Below, piece after piece: positions 1 through 8,275 of a stretch of 27,480 nt of DNA. The stretch lies in NCBI GenBank assembly GCA_003313425.1, contig NHZP01000136.1, positions 1-27,480 of the forward strand, given 5' to 3'. The notes below the pieces were generated by a model, which was not told the origin of the DNA, ran no database searches, and saw only the letters and a program-made list of their open reading frames with translations. Every line of letters starts with the position of its first letter. Position 1 is the stretch's first letter. Source of the stretch: Pseudopyrenochaeta lycopersici. Its lineage: Eukaryota; Ascomycota; Dothideomycetes; Pleosporales; Pseudopyrenochaetaceae. Both the position numbers and the translations under genes were made by a program.

Positions 1-119
1 ATACTGATCGCCTGATCGGCAATAGTGCGAGCCTCACGCACATCAGACAACATCATGTTGATAACAACAGAGCACGATAAAAGCTCCGCTACCCAAAGCA
101 ACGCCGTGGCATGCTCCAT
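1..119 (-). CDS. partial small gene, 5' part only (weak B1 similarity)
   Basis: The reading frame opens at an ATG at 119, directly after an in-frame stop, and runs off the window edge after 39 codons. The segment S-D-V-R-E-A-R-T-I-A-D-Q resembles G-D-V-R-E-Q-A-R-Q-L-A-D-S in B1, so this may be a relative of B1. It is alanine- and leucine-rich and probably helical. No TATA/CCAAT pair like those of the other cassettes is visible upstream (120-430), so an upstream exon or decay is possible. No function can be assigned. Confidence 0.35.
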   Translation of the reverse strand, partial: MEHATALLWVAELLSCSVVINMMLSDVREARTIADQAIS

Positions 120-429
120 TTATAGGCAGTCCTGCCAACAGCACTCCATGCTCAAGCGACGCCCGCACCTAAGCTTAGCGTACGGTAGGAACGGCCACTC
201 CAAGAGGCCTACCAAAGGGACTGCGGCAGTACCCAACTGATACCCTCCGGACAACTACCGCAGAGCATCCACTACAGTCTCTATACCAAGACTATTATTC
301 CATAATGCGCCCACTCCGTTGTGTCCATAACTATGAACATCTGGTCCGTGTGAGGGCAGGGGTGCTCCTCACGTGCAACCTGAGGTCAGATGACCCGCGA
401 CGTCCGTGCTTCGGCTTGCTTAGCTAGTG
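120..429. other. gap between partial gene and RNA element R1
   Basis: No supported gene. The right part keeps the usual upstream motifs of an RNA element: an E-box palindrome (GGTCAGATGACC, about 384-395) and the CGTCCGTGC motif near 400. The CCAAT box and gene TATA box seen in other cassettes are absent or altered. A + strand frame at 25-240 is antisense to the partial gene and shows no family signature. Confidence 0.5.
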
Positions 430-771
430 CTTATGCCGTAGTCTTTAAAAAGCCTAACGCGTCCGCTTCTCGTTCCACTCGTTGGCAAAGCTTACAGGTA
501 AAGTGTCCAGGGTAACCAGCGCAAGGCTGGTGACCACTTGACAACTTTCTAGTGAAAGGAATCATATATAGGCAAAACGCCACACTAGAAAGTTGAGGGA
601 GGGTCTGTGCGCGAAATCCGCGCCACACCCAGCTGACCCAACGTGCCCTCCAGCCACAACAAAATTGGACTTAGCCAATTTTTATTTTTTTTCGACAGGA
701 TTGACGTTCCATCCTGAGGGCTCCCACCCTTACTGACTGACCTCCGCACCACAACTTCTTTAGTGTTCCTG
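430..771 (+). ncRNA. structured RNA element R1
   Basis: First of 18 copies; the shared model is given here. An outer stem (TTATGCC with GGCAAAG) encloses a hairpin TAGTCTTTaaAAAGCCTA. Next come a stem-loop with a GCAAG loop (CCAGC/GCTGG), the invariant stretch GACAACTTTCTAGTGAAAGG plus AATCATATATA (about 539-570), and its closing arm CACTAGAAAGTTG, which pairs with CAACTTTCTAGTG. A GGC/GCC mini-hairpin sits inside. Then follow a TGTGCGCG/CGCGCCACA hairpin, ATTGG-acttag-CCAAT, a split U-run (679-692), and two 3' hairpins (AGGG/CCCT and a weak terminal one near 750-771). TGACC (531-535) lies 34 bp before TATATA, as in Pol III type 3 promoters. Whether RNA begins before or after TATATA is unknown. 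Confidence 0.7.
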
Positions 772-970
772 CTTTCTGCGGGGCCTGTACGCTACCGTTA
801 GTATATCGTAAAATGTACAATGACTTTATTTTGGGGGAAAGAAAATAAACCATATACTGTATAAAATACATACTTGCTGTTACAGGCCGTACTACGTCCT
901 ATCCTACTACTCAACACCTATCTCCATAGATTTGCTAGATATCTGTGTCTTACTCTTCCTATCGCTGTCC

Positions 971-1756
971 CTATACACAACTCAGCCAGTCTTCGCCTTC
1001 CGGCTGAACTTCTCCAACAGCGTCACTGATCCCAGCGAACCAGTCAGACCTTCCGAATGGCCATACCTCATAAAATCTATCCAGCCAGTGAAACCTCGAT
1101 GAAATCCGTTGCGCACACGCACAAGGCTGACAGATCCTATCGAGAATACATGCGCAGTCCACCCGCGTACTGTAGTACCCTTCCTCTAAAACGTAGAACA
1201 ATCTACGTACCGTAACAGAAGAAGCAACCGCAGCTTGCCCACTAGGCAATGCGATAAGCGGCAGTACCCGCTGCAGAAACACATCTAGTGTCTCCAGAGA
1301 GAGGTCCGCAAATGCAACGCGGCTCTGCACTACACCCCTAACCAAGGTATCCACCTTGAAGACCAGGAGAGACTGCCGGATGGGACCCTGTGCACAGAGT
1401 TCCTTATGAGCGTTTAAACACTCCGCGTGCTTCTGAGAAATACACTGTCGAGGGAGCTGCCCGCTCTCCTTGGTCAACCACGCGGATTGTCTCCCCGACA
1501 AATCGAAATAGAGAGTAAGAGATACTCCACGCTCCACCAGCTCTACTACTCCGTCAGTTTGGGAATCCCCAACTACTTCCGTGTCTAGAAGACAAAGACA
1601 CTGACTGTGCACGTGATCTCTCACGCGGTGCAGTTCCACAGCTGTCTCTACAGACAATGAACAGGAACTCCCTTCCTGTAACGCATCCACAAGGGATAAG
1701 AACGTTCTTGCAGCACTAGGACCCGCCATAGTGCCCTGTCCAGAGCGCGACTCCAT
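971..1756 (-). CDS. family A protein A1, two exons (1756-1606, 1542-971)
   Basis: I do not recognise the function. The start at 1756 has the family's GCGATGG context. Splicing at 1606/1542 removes 63 nt and gives 240 residues; the donor GTCAGTG is weak. The intron is a multiple of three and has no stop, so unspliced RNA would encode 261 residues. Signatures: G-V-S-L-T then W-L-T-K-E-S-G in the first half, R-Q-S-L-L-V-F-K-V-D, L-S-L-E-T-L-D-V, a cysteine cluster C-A-C-x6-C-x2-C, and near the C-terminus W-F-A-G-I-S-D-A-V-G followed by W-L-S-C. No signal peptide or membrane segment is seen. A short upstream frame (about 7 codons) precedes the start. AATAAA on this strand (complement 825-830) is a possible polyadenylation signal, and an AATAAA on the other strand lies beside it. 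Confidence 0.75.
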   Translation of the reverse strand: MESRSGQGTMAGPSAARTFLSLVDALQEGSSCSLSVETAVELHRVRDHVHSQCLCLLDTEVVGDSQTDGVVELVERGVSLTLYFDLSGRQSAWLTKESGQLPRQCISQKHAECLNAHKELCAQGPIRQSLLVFKVDTLVRGVVQSRVAFADLSLETLDVFLQRVLPLIALPSGQAAVASSVTVRRLFYVLEEGYYSTRVDCACILDRICQPCACAQRISSRFHWLDRFYEVWPFGRSDWFAGISDAVGEVQPEGEDWLSCV

Positions 1757-1823
1757 CGCAATGTAGTAAAAGAACTACATAGTGTAAAACATGTCCATGA
1801 ACACAGCAGAGACGCTGTTGTAG

Positions 1824-1917
1824 TTATATACATCTCGGTCTTGCGCACCGCCAAGAGAGCCTAGTCCTTACGAGGCAGGGTCCCGCCCATTCCATGTAGT
1901 TATATCCATACACCAAT
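1824..1917 (-). promoter_or_regulatory. promoter of A1
   Basis: TATATAA on the - strand (1824-1830) lies about 70 bp before the start codon. A CCAAT box (CCAATCAG on +, 1913-1917) lies about 85 bp further out, the same spacing as in the other cassettes. Between them is the CTAGTCC-type motif. The E-box palindrome GTCACCTGAC follows at about 1954-1963. Confidence 0.6.
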
Positions 1918-1995
1918 CAGACAACTGATTGATAAAAAGAGTGGCAAAACATGAGTCACCTGACAACATATCCATGTTCTGCTTTGCTTACAGGG

Positions 1996-2296
1996 GGCAA
2001 TGGCAGTAAACTCTAAAGAGTTTAACGCTCCGCTGTTCCCTCCAGTCACGGCCAAAGCCTACGTGTAAAGTGACAAGGGTAAGGAGCGCAAGGCTCCTGA
2101 CCACTTGACAACTTTCTAGTGAAAGGAATCATATATACACAAGAAAGTTGACGGAATGGGCCCGTGCCCATCACAACCCGTCTGTGCGCAAAACGCGCCC
2201 CACAGCCCCCGTCTGACTCTGCATGGCCTCCAGCCACAGGGAAATCGGACTTAGCCAAAAAATTTGGGGACGGAACTAATGCTTCCCCAAAAAATA
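1996..2296 (+). ncRNA. structured RNA element R2 (U-run lost)
   Basis: The inner hairpin is perfect (TAAACTCT/AGAGTTTA) and the loop next to it is CTCCG flanked by G and C. The invariant stretch ends in ATATATA near 2137, with the short closing arm GAAAGTTG. The CTGTGCGC/GCGC..CACAG hairpin is present. At the 3' end the usual CCAATTTTTT is replaced by CCAAAAAATTTGGGG, which removes the U-run; TTTGGGG can pair with CCCCAAA at 2283-2290. This may be an inactive or differently ended copy. Confidence 0.6.
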
Positions 2297-2493
2297 ATCC
2301 TGTTACTATTAGTAAACTTCATTATAATAACGTGAATGCATTCACTACAGCTAACAAACAAATCTCCCGTAGCCTAAATCATAACAAATATAAACTATAA
2401 ACACAAAAATACACAGTTTAAACAAAATGCACAATACGTACACGAAGAACGGATTTCATCATAGTATAACCCTTACAGAGGACAGTACCCATC

Positions 2494-3156
2494 CTATACA
2501 TTGCAACACAACCCGGTTCGGCCCCGTTGCATCATAACCAGCACTCGCTCCGCATCCCAGAGCCCTAACAGTCCTTTACAAGTTGCGAGAGAAAGCATCT
2601 CCCCCAAAGTACAACCACATGTCCACGAACAACTCGGACAAACATCATACTCTTCCTCAGCGGATACCTCCTCAGGCTTACGCTTCCGCTGCCATGCATG
2701 ATTCGAACACTCGCTACGCGTAACTTTGCGAAACGTGCCCACCGCTTCCGTAAGAAATTGCAAGTGCGCCGCATGGTACAGAACACCATCTGCACATTTT
2801 GCATCCAACCCACTGTCTGCTAGCTGCCTTGCTTGCTCTCGCACATCCCCTACTACTGCATCCGCATCAGAATCGCACGCCAACGCAAGCGACCGCAATT
2901 CTTCCTCTAGAACCGTACACTTCGTGACAAGATCGCCGACCTCCGCAGGCAAAGCACCTCGTTTACCCTTCACACCATCTCCATGGGGGGCGGCAGAAAC
3001 CACGTCACAGTTGCCCTGCAATACAACAGCATTCTTCGTCGCCGTAACCGGACCACTGCTAAACCTCGAATGTACGGCTCCGCTAACAGGAGGCAAGCCG
3101 CCAAACGTGCCCGGCTTCAACGGTGCAAACGTAGCAACACCGATAGGGACGCTCAT
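2494..3156 (-). CDS. B1, unknown protein with Cys-rich C-terminus
   Basis: 220 residues without an intron. The ATG at 3156 is the first on the - strand after the predicted transcription start near 3350; the frame is open further upstream but has no ATG there. The N-terminal third is rich in Pro, Gly and Thr (F-A-P-L-K-P-G-T-F-G-G). The middle (about 85-160) is acidic and probably helical, with E-E-E-L-R-S-L and V-R-E-Q-A-R-Q-L. A basic K-R-K-P patch is followed by E-E-E-Y and a cysteine cluster C-P-S-C-x3-C-x-C, a possible metal site. A basic patch beside an acidic stretch suggests a nuclear or binding role, but that is inference. The partial gene at 1-119 may be a relative. Confidence 0.6.
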   Translation of the reverse strand: MSVPIGVATFAPLKPGTFGGLPPVSGAVHSRFSSGPVTATKNAVVLQGNCDVVSAAPHGDGVKGKRGALPAEVGDLVTKCTVLEEELRSLALACDSDADAVVGDVREQARQLADSGLDAKCADGVLYHAAHLQFLTEAVGTFRKVTRSECSNHAWQRKRKPEEVSAEEEYDVCPSCSWTCGCTLGEMLSLATCKGLLGLWDAERVLVMMQRGRTGLCCNV

Positions 3157-3372
3157 TATACACGCACCTTCCCGGAGCTGACCAAAGAGACACCCTACAA
3201 CGCACACCGTGCAAGCGTAGACACGCAATAGAATCCCCACCGGGAAATAACTAACGTTAGAAGCTCCCGTCCACGCTATCCGCAACTAGGTCACTGGGTA
3301 CACCAGTAAGCAAAAATGCTACTAAAGAAAGAGGTACCCAAACACACTCCATGCGCGGGGAGGGGCTCCCCT

Positions 3373-3465
3373 CTTATACCTCTCTGTCTTGCGCACCGCC
3401 GAGATAGTCTAGTCCCTAGCAGGCAACGGAGTGCCTAGTCCCTGCGTCCATGTTCATAGCCCAAT
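3373..3465 (-). promoter_or_regulatory. promoter of B1
   Basis: TATAAGAGGGGAGCC on the - strand (TATA at 3373-3378) and a CCAAT box (CCAATCAAAG, 3461-3465) followed by an inverted arm CTGATTG. Two CTAGTCCCT-type motifs lie between them. GATCAGATGATC (E-box palindrome) follows at about 3521-3532. Confidence 0.65.
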
Positions 3466-3568
3466 CAAAGTACTGATTGAGGACGGAGTGGGGGCAGGAG
3501 TGCCACCCACGTGCCCACTACGATCAGATGATCTCGCGCTACGTCCGTGCGCTAGCGGGCTTACTAGT

Positions 3569-3903
3569 GCATTGCCTCTAAACTAATTCTAGTTTAACAC
3601 TTCGTTGTTCCCTCCAGTCACAGGCAAAGCTTACGATGTAAAGTGTCCAGGGTAGGCAGCGCGAGGCTGCCGACCACTTGACAACTTTCTAGTGAAAGGA
3701 ATCATATATAGGCGGTTCGCCACACTAGAAAGTTGAGTCGGGGCCTGTGCCCCCTCCATGCGCCACACTCCATGTGACCCAACGTGACTTCCAGCCACAA
3801 CAAAATCGGACTTACGCATTTTTTGAAAAATAATTTTCAATGTTCCATCCCAGGGCGTCCACACCCTTACCAAATTCAGCCTACGCCAACAGCAACGATT
3901 GTT
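3569..3903 (+). ncRNA. structured RNA element R3
   Basis: Inner hairpin TAAACTaattctAGTTTA, ACTTCGT loop, and a GGCAGC/GCTGCC stem with a GCGAG loop. The invariant stretch ends in TATATA at 3705-3710, followed by GGCggttcGCC and the full closing arm CACTAGAAAGTTG. The TGTG/CACA hairpin has a longer, altered tip. The U-run is GCATTTTTTG (about 3817). Beyond it are AGGGcgtccacaCCCT (3852-3867) and CAACagcaacgatTGTT near 3888-3903. Confidence 0.7.
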
Positions 3904-4060
3904 CCAAAAACACCACTCCATGCCTAAAAATACTGCGTCCAACAAAAACCTCAGGTATTTCAAAAAGTACTATAAGACAATACTATTAGCCATACACGGA
4001 CTACACCAATATCAATCCCAATACTACACAAACGTACCTGTGCATATCCACCTATCTACG

Positions 4061-4877
4061 CTACACGTATTGAACAAAATAAGGGTCTCCAAGATAACCA
4101 AAACCATCATCTAAGCATTTAAGCCAGTTCTGTCCTGATGGTTGTATTTCTCCTACCGCATCGCTAATCCCAGCGAACCAGTCAAGCTTTCCAAACGCCC
4201 ATACACGGGAAAATCCATCTAAGCGAACAAACCTCGATGAAATCCGGTGTGCACACACACAAGGCTCACACTGTGTGTAGAAGGTACATGCGCAGTCGAC
4301 CCGCGTACTATAGTACCCGAAGCGCAGTCGATAGAACAACGCCTCCACATCTTCGATATCCAGCCTCTCCCCCGACGGCGTTGCGATAAGAGGTAAAATG
4401 CGCTGCAAAAGCACATCAAAGGCCTCTACCGAAAGCTCCGCAAACACAACAGAACTCCGCACTTGATCCCTGGCCAGGGTATCCACCTTGAGCACAAGGA
4501 CCGACTGTGCTCTACCGCCTCGTTCACAGAACTCCTTGTAGTCTTCCAGACACTCTGTATGGTCCCAAGAAACGCATTCGCTAGGAAGGCATCCGCTCTC
4601 CTTGGTGAGCCACCAAGATTGTTTTCCCGACAGTTCCACATGAACGGTAAGAGAAACAGAGTCCTCCACAAACTCTGTCATCATGTTAGTTGGGGAGGGC
4701 CCAACCTGAGAAAAGAAGTAGATACCTACTAGGAATGTGCCTCCGCACCTCTTGAATGTTTGCCGCTGTCCCAGCGAAGGGGGAGCCCCTCTGACCCGGC
4801 AGAAGCGTGTCCAGTGACAGTAAATGACCGTCACCTGTAACCTCTACAGTACTGCCCTGTCCCAGGAGCGACCCCAT
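4061..4877 (-). CDS. family A protein A2, two exons (4877-4730, 4674-4061)
   Basis: 253 residues after removal of a 55-nt intron, the shortest in the family. The donor is A|GTAGGTAT and the acceptor GATGACAG|AG. Here splicing is required: the unspliced frame meets a stop just after the donor. Start GCGATGG at 4877. Exon 1 ends with F-A-G-T-A-A-N-I-Q-E-V-R-R-H, the exon-1 signature. Exon 2 has V-S-L-T-V-H-V, W-W-L-T-K-E-S-G, E-C-L-E-D-Y-K-E, A-E-L-S-V-E-A-F-D-V, C-A-C-x6-C-x2-C and W-F-A-G-I-S-D-A-V-G. Unrecognised function; no membrane segment. Confidence 0.78.
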
Positions 4878-4957
4878 CGCATTGTAAAAGCAAATAATAA
4901 AAGAGAATGTTCATTCCCTACAAACAGTAACACTCCGTGAACGGGAAGGGGCTCCCC

Positions 4958-5054
4958 TCTTATATATCGATGTCCATGCTATCTTCGCCAAGACCACCTA
5001 GTCCCTAGATAGCAGAGCGCTGCTCCCTCCATGTCTCTATGTACATAGACCAAT
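4958..5054 (-). promoter_or_regulatory. promoter of A2
   Basis: TATATAAGAGGGGAGCCCC on the - strand with TATA near 4958-4966. CCAATCAGA at 5050-5054 is followed by the inverted arm TCTGA. CTAGTCCCTAG lies between them, and the E-box palindrome GATCAGATGATC follows near 5090-5101. Confidence 0.68.
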
Positions 5055-5135
5055 CAGACTAAAGATCTGAGAAAATGTGGGCAAGCAGTGATCAGATGAT
5101 CAGCACGCGCCCGTGCTCTGCGTTGCTTACTAAGT

Positions 5136-5479
5136 GCATGCCCCTAAACTAATTCTAGTTTACCGCTTCGCTACTCGTTCCACTCGCCGGCCCTGCTTAA
5201 TTGTAAAGTGACAAGGGTAGGCAGCACGAGGCTGCCGACCACTTGACAACTTTCTAGTGAAAGGAATCATATATAGCACTCGAAAGTTGAGAGAATGGGC
5301 CCGTGCCCATCACAACCCGTCTGTGCGCAGAACGCGCCACAGCCCCCATCTGACTCAGCCTGTCTTCCAGCCACACACAATTGGACTTCGCCATTTTTTT
5401 GAGAAGAATGGATGTTCGATATTCCATCCTAAGGGTGGGAGCCCTTACTAACCAAGCTCTGCCATACAAATTCTTTATT
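5136..5479 (+). ncRNA. structured RNA element R4
   Basis: Inner hairpin TAAACTaattctAGTTTA, loop GCTTCGC, stem GGCAGC/GCTGCC. TATATA near 5269-5274 with the short arm form GCACTCGAAAGTTG. Hairpin CTGTGCGC/GCGCCACAG. U-run CCATTTTTTTGAG (about 5393), then TAAGGGtgggagCCCTTA, a 6-bp 3' stem. The outer stem is partly mismatched (GCATGCC against GGCCCTGC). Confidence 0.68.
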
Positions 5480-5800
5480 CTTCGCAATAACCCTACCTTT
5501 ACTACAGTAGTACTTATTTCCAGGAAAATTAAACGTACAACTATAATTATGTATAGATATGTACATCCTATAAAGCAACCTAGTAACATGGTTAAAGCAT
5601 ACTTAATACTAACTACATACCTAGCAGAAGGAATGTTATTACTTACCTTACTCTCGATAGAACGTTACATACGTACCTTAAACAAATGTACGTGTTCCTA
5701 CAATAGATACTAACACATAGCATAAAACACATACCATGCCTCACCCAGATCGTAACGCAGTCCGCGACCACCATAGCAAATAACAAGATCTACAAAAGAT

Positions 5801-6399
5801 CTAATGTGTAGTACTATAATCATTCTCTACCTCTTCGAGATCGTGCACACGAGAATTACGCCCTTGCGGACTAACAGCGTTTCTTTGCCTTGCCAATACA
5901 GCATCTAGGGATAACTCTCCGAGTGGTAAACGCCGACTTCCGTCCTGCACGAGAGAATCCAACTGGTCTCTCCAAGAAACCGTATACTGCGCATACAGAC
6001 TACTGCTGCCTACCAACTCTGCAACTCGATCCCTAAAGCCGTTAACACGAGCATGCAACCATCTTCTCTCATGATCCTCCAGATATGCACCACATATCGA
6101 TAAATGCGACAACAAGAGACGAATCCGTCCTCTGAAAAAAACTGTTGTATAAGCACACGCTCCACTGGCAGGACACTACGTGATACATACCGCCACACAC
6201 CTAGTCGTGTTGTGTCGAGCACAGACGTGGACGAGTTGCTACCACTAACTGGATATACAGCCTGTATAGTTTGCAGCAAGAAACACTCCGTTGTTGTTAA
6301 TCTTCGATGTGCTTCGCCAAACCGTCGCCACGCTCTCGCCCCCGAACTTGCCCGGGGTAAACGTAGGCATTCCACGCTGGTGCTGTGCCGTCCAGCCAT
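5801..6399 (-). CDS. B2, unknown protein, two exons (6399-6191, 6131-5801)
   Basis: The first ATG after the TATA box is at 6399 (GGATGGC). A donor GCG|GTATGTATC at 6191 and an acceptor TTTTTTTCAG|A at 6131 define a 59-nt intron; both cut the codon after base two, so 179 residues result. Exon 2 is charged and helical (E-D-H-E-R-R-W, L-V-Q-D-G-S-R-R-L) and ends acidic (E-E-V-E-N-D). Another frame of exon 1 contains T-F-T-P-G-K-F-G-G, similar to B1's T-F-A-P..G-T-F-G-G, so an old frameshift from a B1-like gene is an alternative. No function recognised. Confidence 0.5.
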
Positions 6400-6508
6400 C
6401 CGCCCCTCTGCGTACTACAAATGCTGTTTTCAAAGTAAAACAACCTTCAACAACTGTCTCCGAAACACGCACTCCCTGCGTCTCAGTACTCTGTGAGCGG
6501 GCTCCCCT

Positions 6509-6603
6509 CCTATATAGATCTCTGTCTTGCGCAACGCCAAGAGCACCTAGTCCCTAGGGAGCAGCGGAGTGCCCATTCCATGAATCTATGTCCATAGACC
6601 AAT
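6509..6603 (-). promoter_or_regulatory. promoter of B2
   Basis: TATATAGGAGGGGAGCCC on the - strand (TATA 6509-6516). CTAGTCCCTAG lies between it and the CCAAT box. CCAATCAGA at 6599-6603 continues into the inverted arm TCTGA (6616-6620). Confidence 0.65.
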
Positions 6604-6705
6604 CAGAACTTCAGTCTGACCGTGTTGTGGGGGCAGGGGTGCCTCCCACGGGTAACCCTGCAGTCATCTGACTCACACGGTCCGTGCTGCGTGTTACTTA
6701 AGCGT

Positions 6706-7048
6706 GCAGCGCCTCTAAACTAATTCTAGTTTAACACTCCGTTGTTCCCTCCACTCACAGGCTCTGCTTACAGGTAAAGTGTCGAGGGTCTCCAGCGCAA
6801 GGCTGGTGACCACTTGACAACTTTCTAGTGAAAGGAATCATATATACACAAGAAAGTTGTCGGAGGGGCCCGTGCGCGCAACATTCGCGCCACAGCTGAC
6901 TCTCCCGAGCCACACCCATGTGACTTAGTGTGCCCCCCCAGCCACAGTTCCTGTGGACTTACGCATTTTTTCTTCGGGAAATAGTGTTCCATCCCAAGGG
7001 TGCCCACACCCTTCCTAACTGACCTCTGCACCACAATTCCTTCATTGT
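6706..7048 (+). ncRNA. structured RNA element R5
   Basis: Outer stem GCAGCGCCT/AGGCTCTGC, the alternative sequence of the pair seen as TTTGCCT/AGGCAAA elsewhere. Inner hairpin TAAACT/AGTTTA; CCAGC/GCTGG stem with GCAAG loop. TATATA at 6841-6846 with short arm. The G-C hairpin TGTGACTTAG region is rearranged compared with R1. U-run GCATTTTTTC, then the best 3' stem of the set, AAGGGTGcccaCACCCTT, and a terminal hairpin ACAATtccttcATTGT (7033-7048). Confidence 0.7.
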
Positions 7049-7516
7049 ACTAAAGCCCTTGCCATTACGACATTAGCTTTTTTTTTTCTGCAATTTGAAA
7101 AAGGTAAACACACTTATAATAATGTACTTTACTGTAACATACAAGAGACCGCAGGAGAGAGAAGAGGGTACGCGCCCTTGCCTCCGCATCCTCTACTACT
7201 GCTTCGCGCCTGATACAGATACCTGTATACTAGACACACTTCTGTGCTGTCCCAGGAATGCTACCTGCAACGAAAAATACCTTAAAACGCAGGGTATTTT
7301 ACTTACACAGTCAAACCAAGACTACGCTTCTACTCTTATTTCTTTTCTCCACTTACTGTACCCAGTAAGAGACTACAGTCACGTGTACAGTCTGCACATA
7401 CACTTCTAGTATAACAACAATGTGACGAGACACTGCCTACATTTCTAAACCTGTTCTGCCCCACCACCAATACTTGGTTGGAAAAGAAGAGGTCGCGCTA
7501 CTCCCCTATACAACAG
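7049..7516. other. gap, no supported gene
   Basis: Follows R5. It holds a run of ten T (about 7078-7087) and a + strand frame of 104 codons (7095-7409) with several cysteines but no family signature, no GCGATGG start and no TATA/CCAAT pair; I do not call it. The - strand would be the 3' side of U. AT-rich at its left end. Confidence 0.45.
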
Positions 7517-7741
7517 TCATCTGTTCCTGCCTTCACCACCATTGCAATCGTCGTGCTGTGCCGATTGAGGAGCAAGAGGAGCAGAACATAATATTTCTGC
7601 CGCCTGAAGCGCAAGATACTCCGTATTGCCCGCCGTCTCCCCGGCTGCCACTCCCTGGCCAAGCACCTCCAAAACGTCTACAGCTTCCAGCGCACTACGA
7701 TCCTCATGCGCGGTCCCCGCACAACCTCCAGATGAAGACAT
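7517..7741 (-). CDS. U, small acidic unknown protein, probably with a 5' leader exon
   Basis: 74 residues from an ATG at 7741; no ATG-led longer frame fits. The product is Ala-, Gly- and Glu-rich (L-E-A-V-D-V-L-E-V-L) and shows none of the family A or B1 motifs. The TATA box lies more than 340 bp upstream. A leader exon ending at the donor GTGCAG|GTACGTTG (exon edge 8006) and spliced to GGTACAG|GATG (about 7743) would place the start two bases into exon 2. This splice is inferred from the consensus only. Alternative overlapping - strand frames (7754-8138) are low-complexity translations of the (TTC)n leader. Confidence 0.35.
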   Translation of the reverse strand: MSSSGGCAGTAHEDRSALEAVDVLEVLGQGVAAGETAGNTEYLALQAAEILCSAPLAPQSAQHDDCNGGEGRNR

Positions 7742-8021
7742 CCTGTACCAAGTTCACCTTGGGCACAAGAAGCGCTGGTACGAAACAGACGCTGGGAGTG
7801 ATCCCTCACAACCGCCTACGTGGATACTAACGTACGTTTTCCAATAGAAAAACTGCGCTACACACAGTATACAATCTGCGTAAACAGCCGCAGAATAAGA
7901 ACAAAACGTATGCTCCGCAACGTAAACCAGCCAGAACTCCACTGGCCCTGTCAACAGAGACAGTAACGAGACTTCGTCTAAACCTAAGCTGTCCCAGCAA
8001 CGTACCTGCACTCCGTGTAGC

Positions 8022-8048
8022 AGAAGAAGAAGAAGAAGAAGAAGAAGA
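8022..8048. repeat. (AGA)n / (TTC)n microsatellite
   Basis: Nine consecutive AGA triplets on +, so TTC on the transcribed - strand. It lies between the TATA box and the predicted donor of U, within the presumed 5' leader. Confidence 0.85.
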
Positions 8049-8081
8049 CAGAGAACGGGAGGAGAGGGGGAAGCCACCCCT

Positions 8082-8194
8082 CTTATATCTCTGTCTGTCC
8101 AAGTGTCCGTCCACACTCTTGGCATTACTAATACACACTAGTCCCTAGTTAGCAGAGGTATGCGCATTCCATGTAGTTATATCCATAGACCAAT
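8082..8194 (-). promoter_or_regulatory. promoter of U
   Basis: GATATAAGAGGGG on the - strand (TATA 8082-8088), CTAGTCCCTAG motif, and CCAATCAG at 8190-8194 with perfect inverted arm CAATCAGacaaCTGATTG. Confidence 0.6.
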
Positions 8195-8275
8195 CAGACA
8201 ACTGATTGAGAGAAGAGTGGGCAACCCAGCGTCATCTGACCCGCACCGTCCGTGCTCTGCGTTGCTTACAGGGAT

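Noticed and set aside
431..628. A - strand reading frame containing Y-M-I-P-F-T-R-K-L-S-S-G that recurs at nearly every element
   Set aside because: It is the translation of the invariant RNA stretch. The frame around it changes between copies and has no promoter or conserved ends.
661..680. GGACTTAC/GGACTTAG as a U1-like antisense to splice donors
   Set aside because: The sequence varies between copies (GGACATAG, TCCTTCG) and mostly forms the small ATTGG/CCAAT hairpin.
3300..3352. ATG at 3352 of B1 with a leader-peptide-like frame
   Set aside because: It lies about 26 bp after the TATA box, at or before the expected transcription start, and its frame stops before the B1 frame.
5381..5713. 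110-codon + strand frame after R4
   Set aside because: Begins inside the RNA element and has no family signature or promoter.
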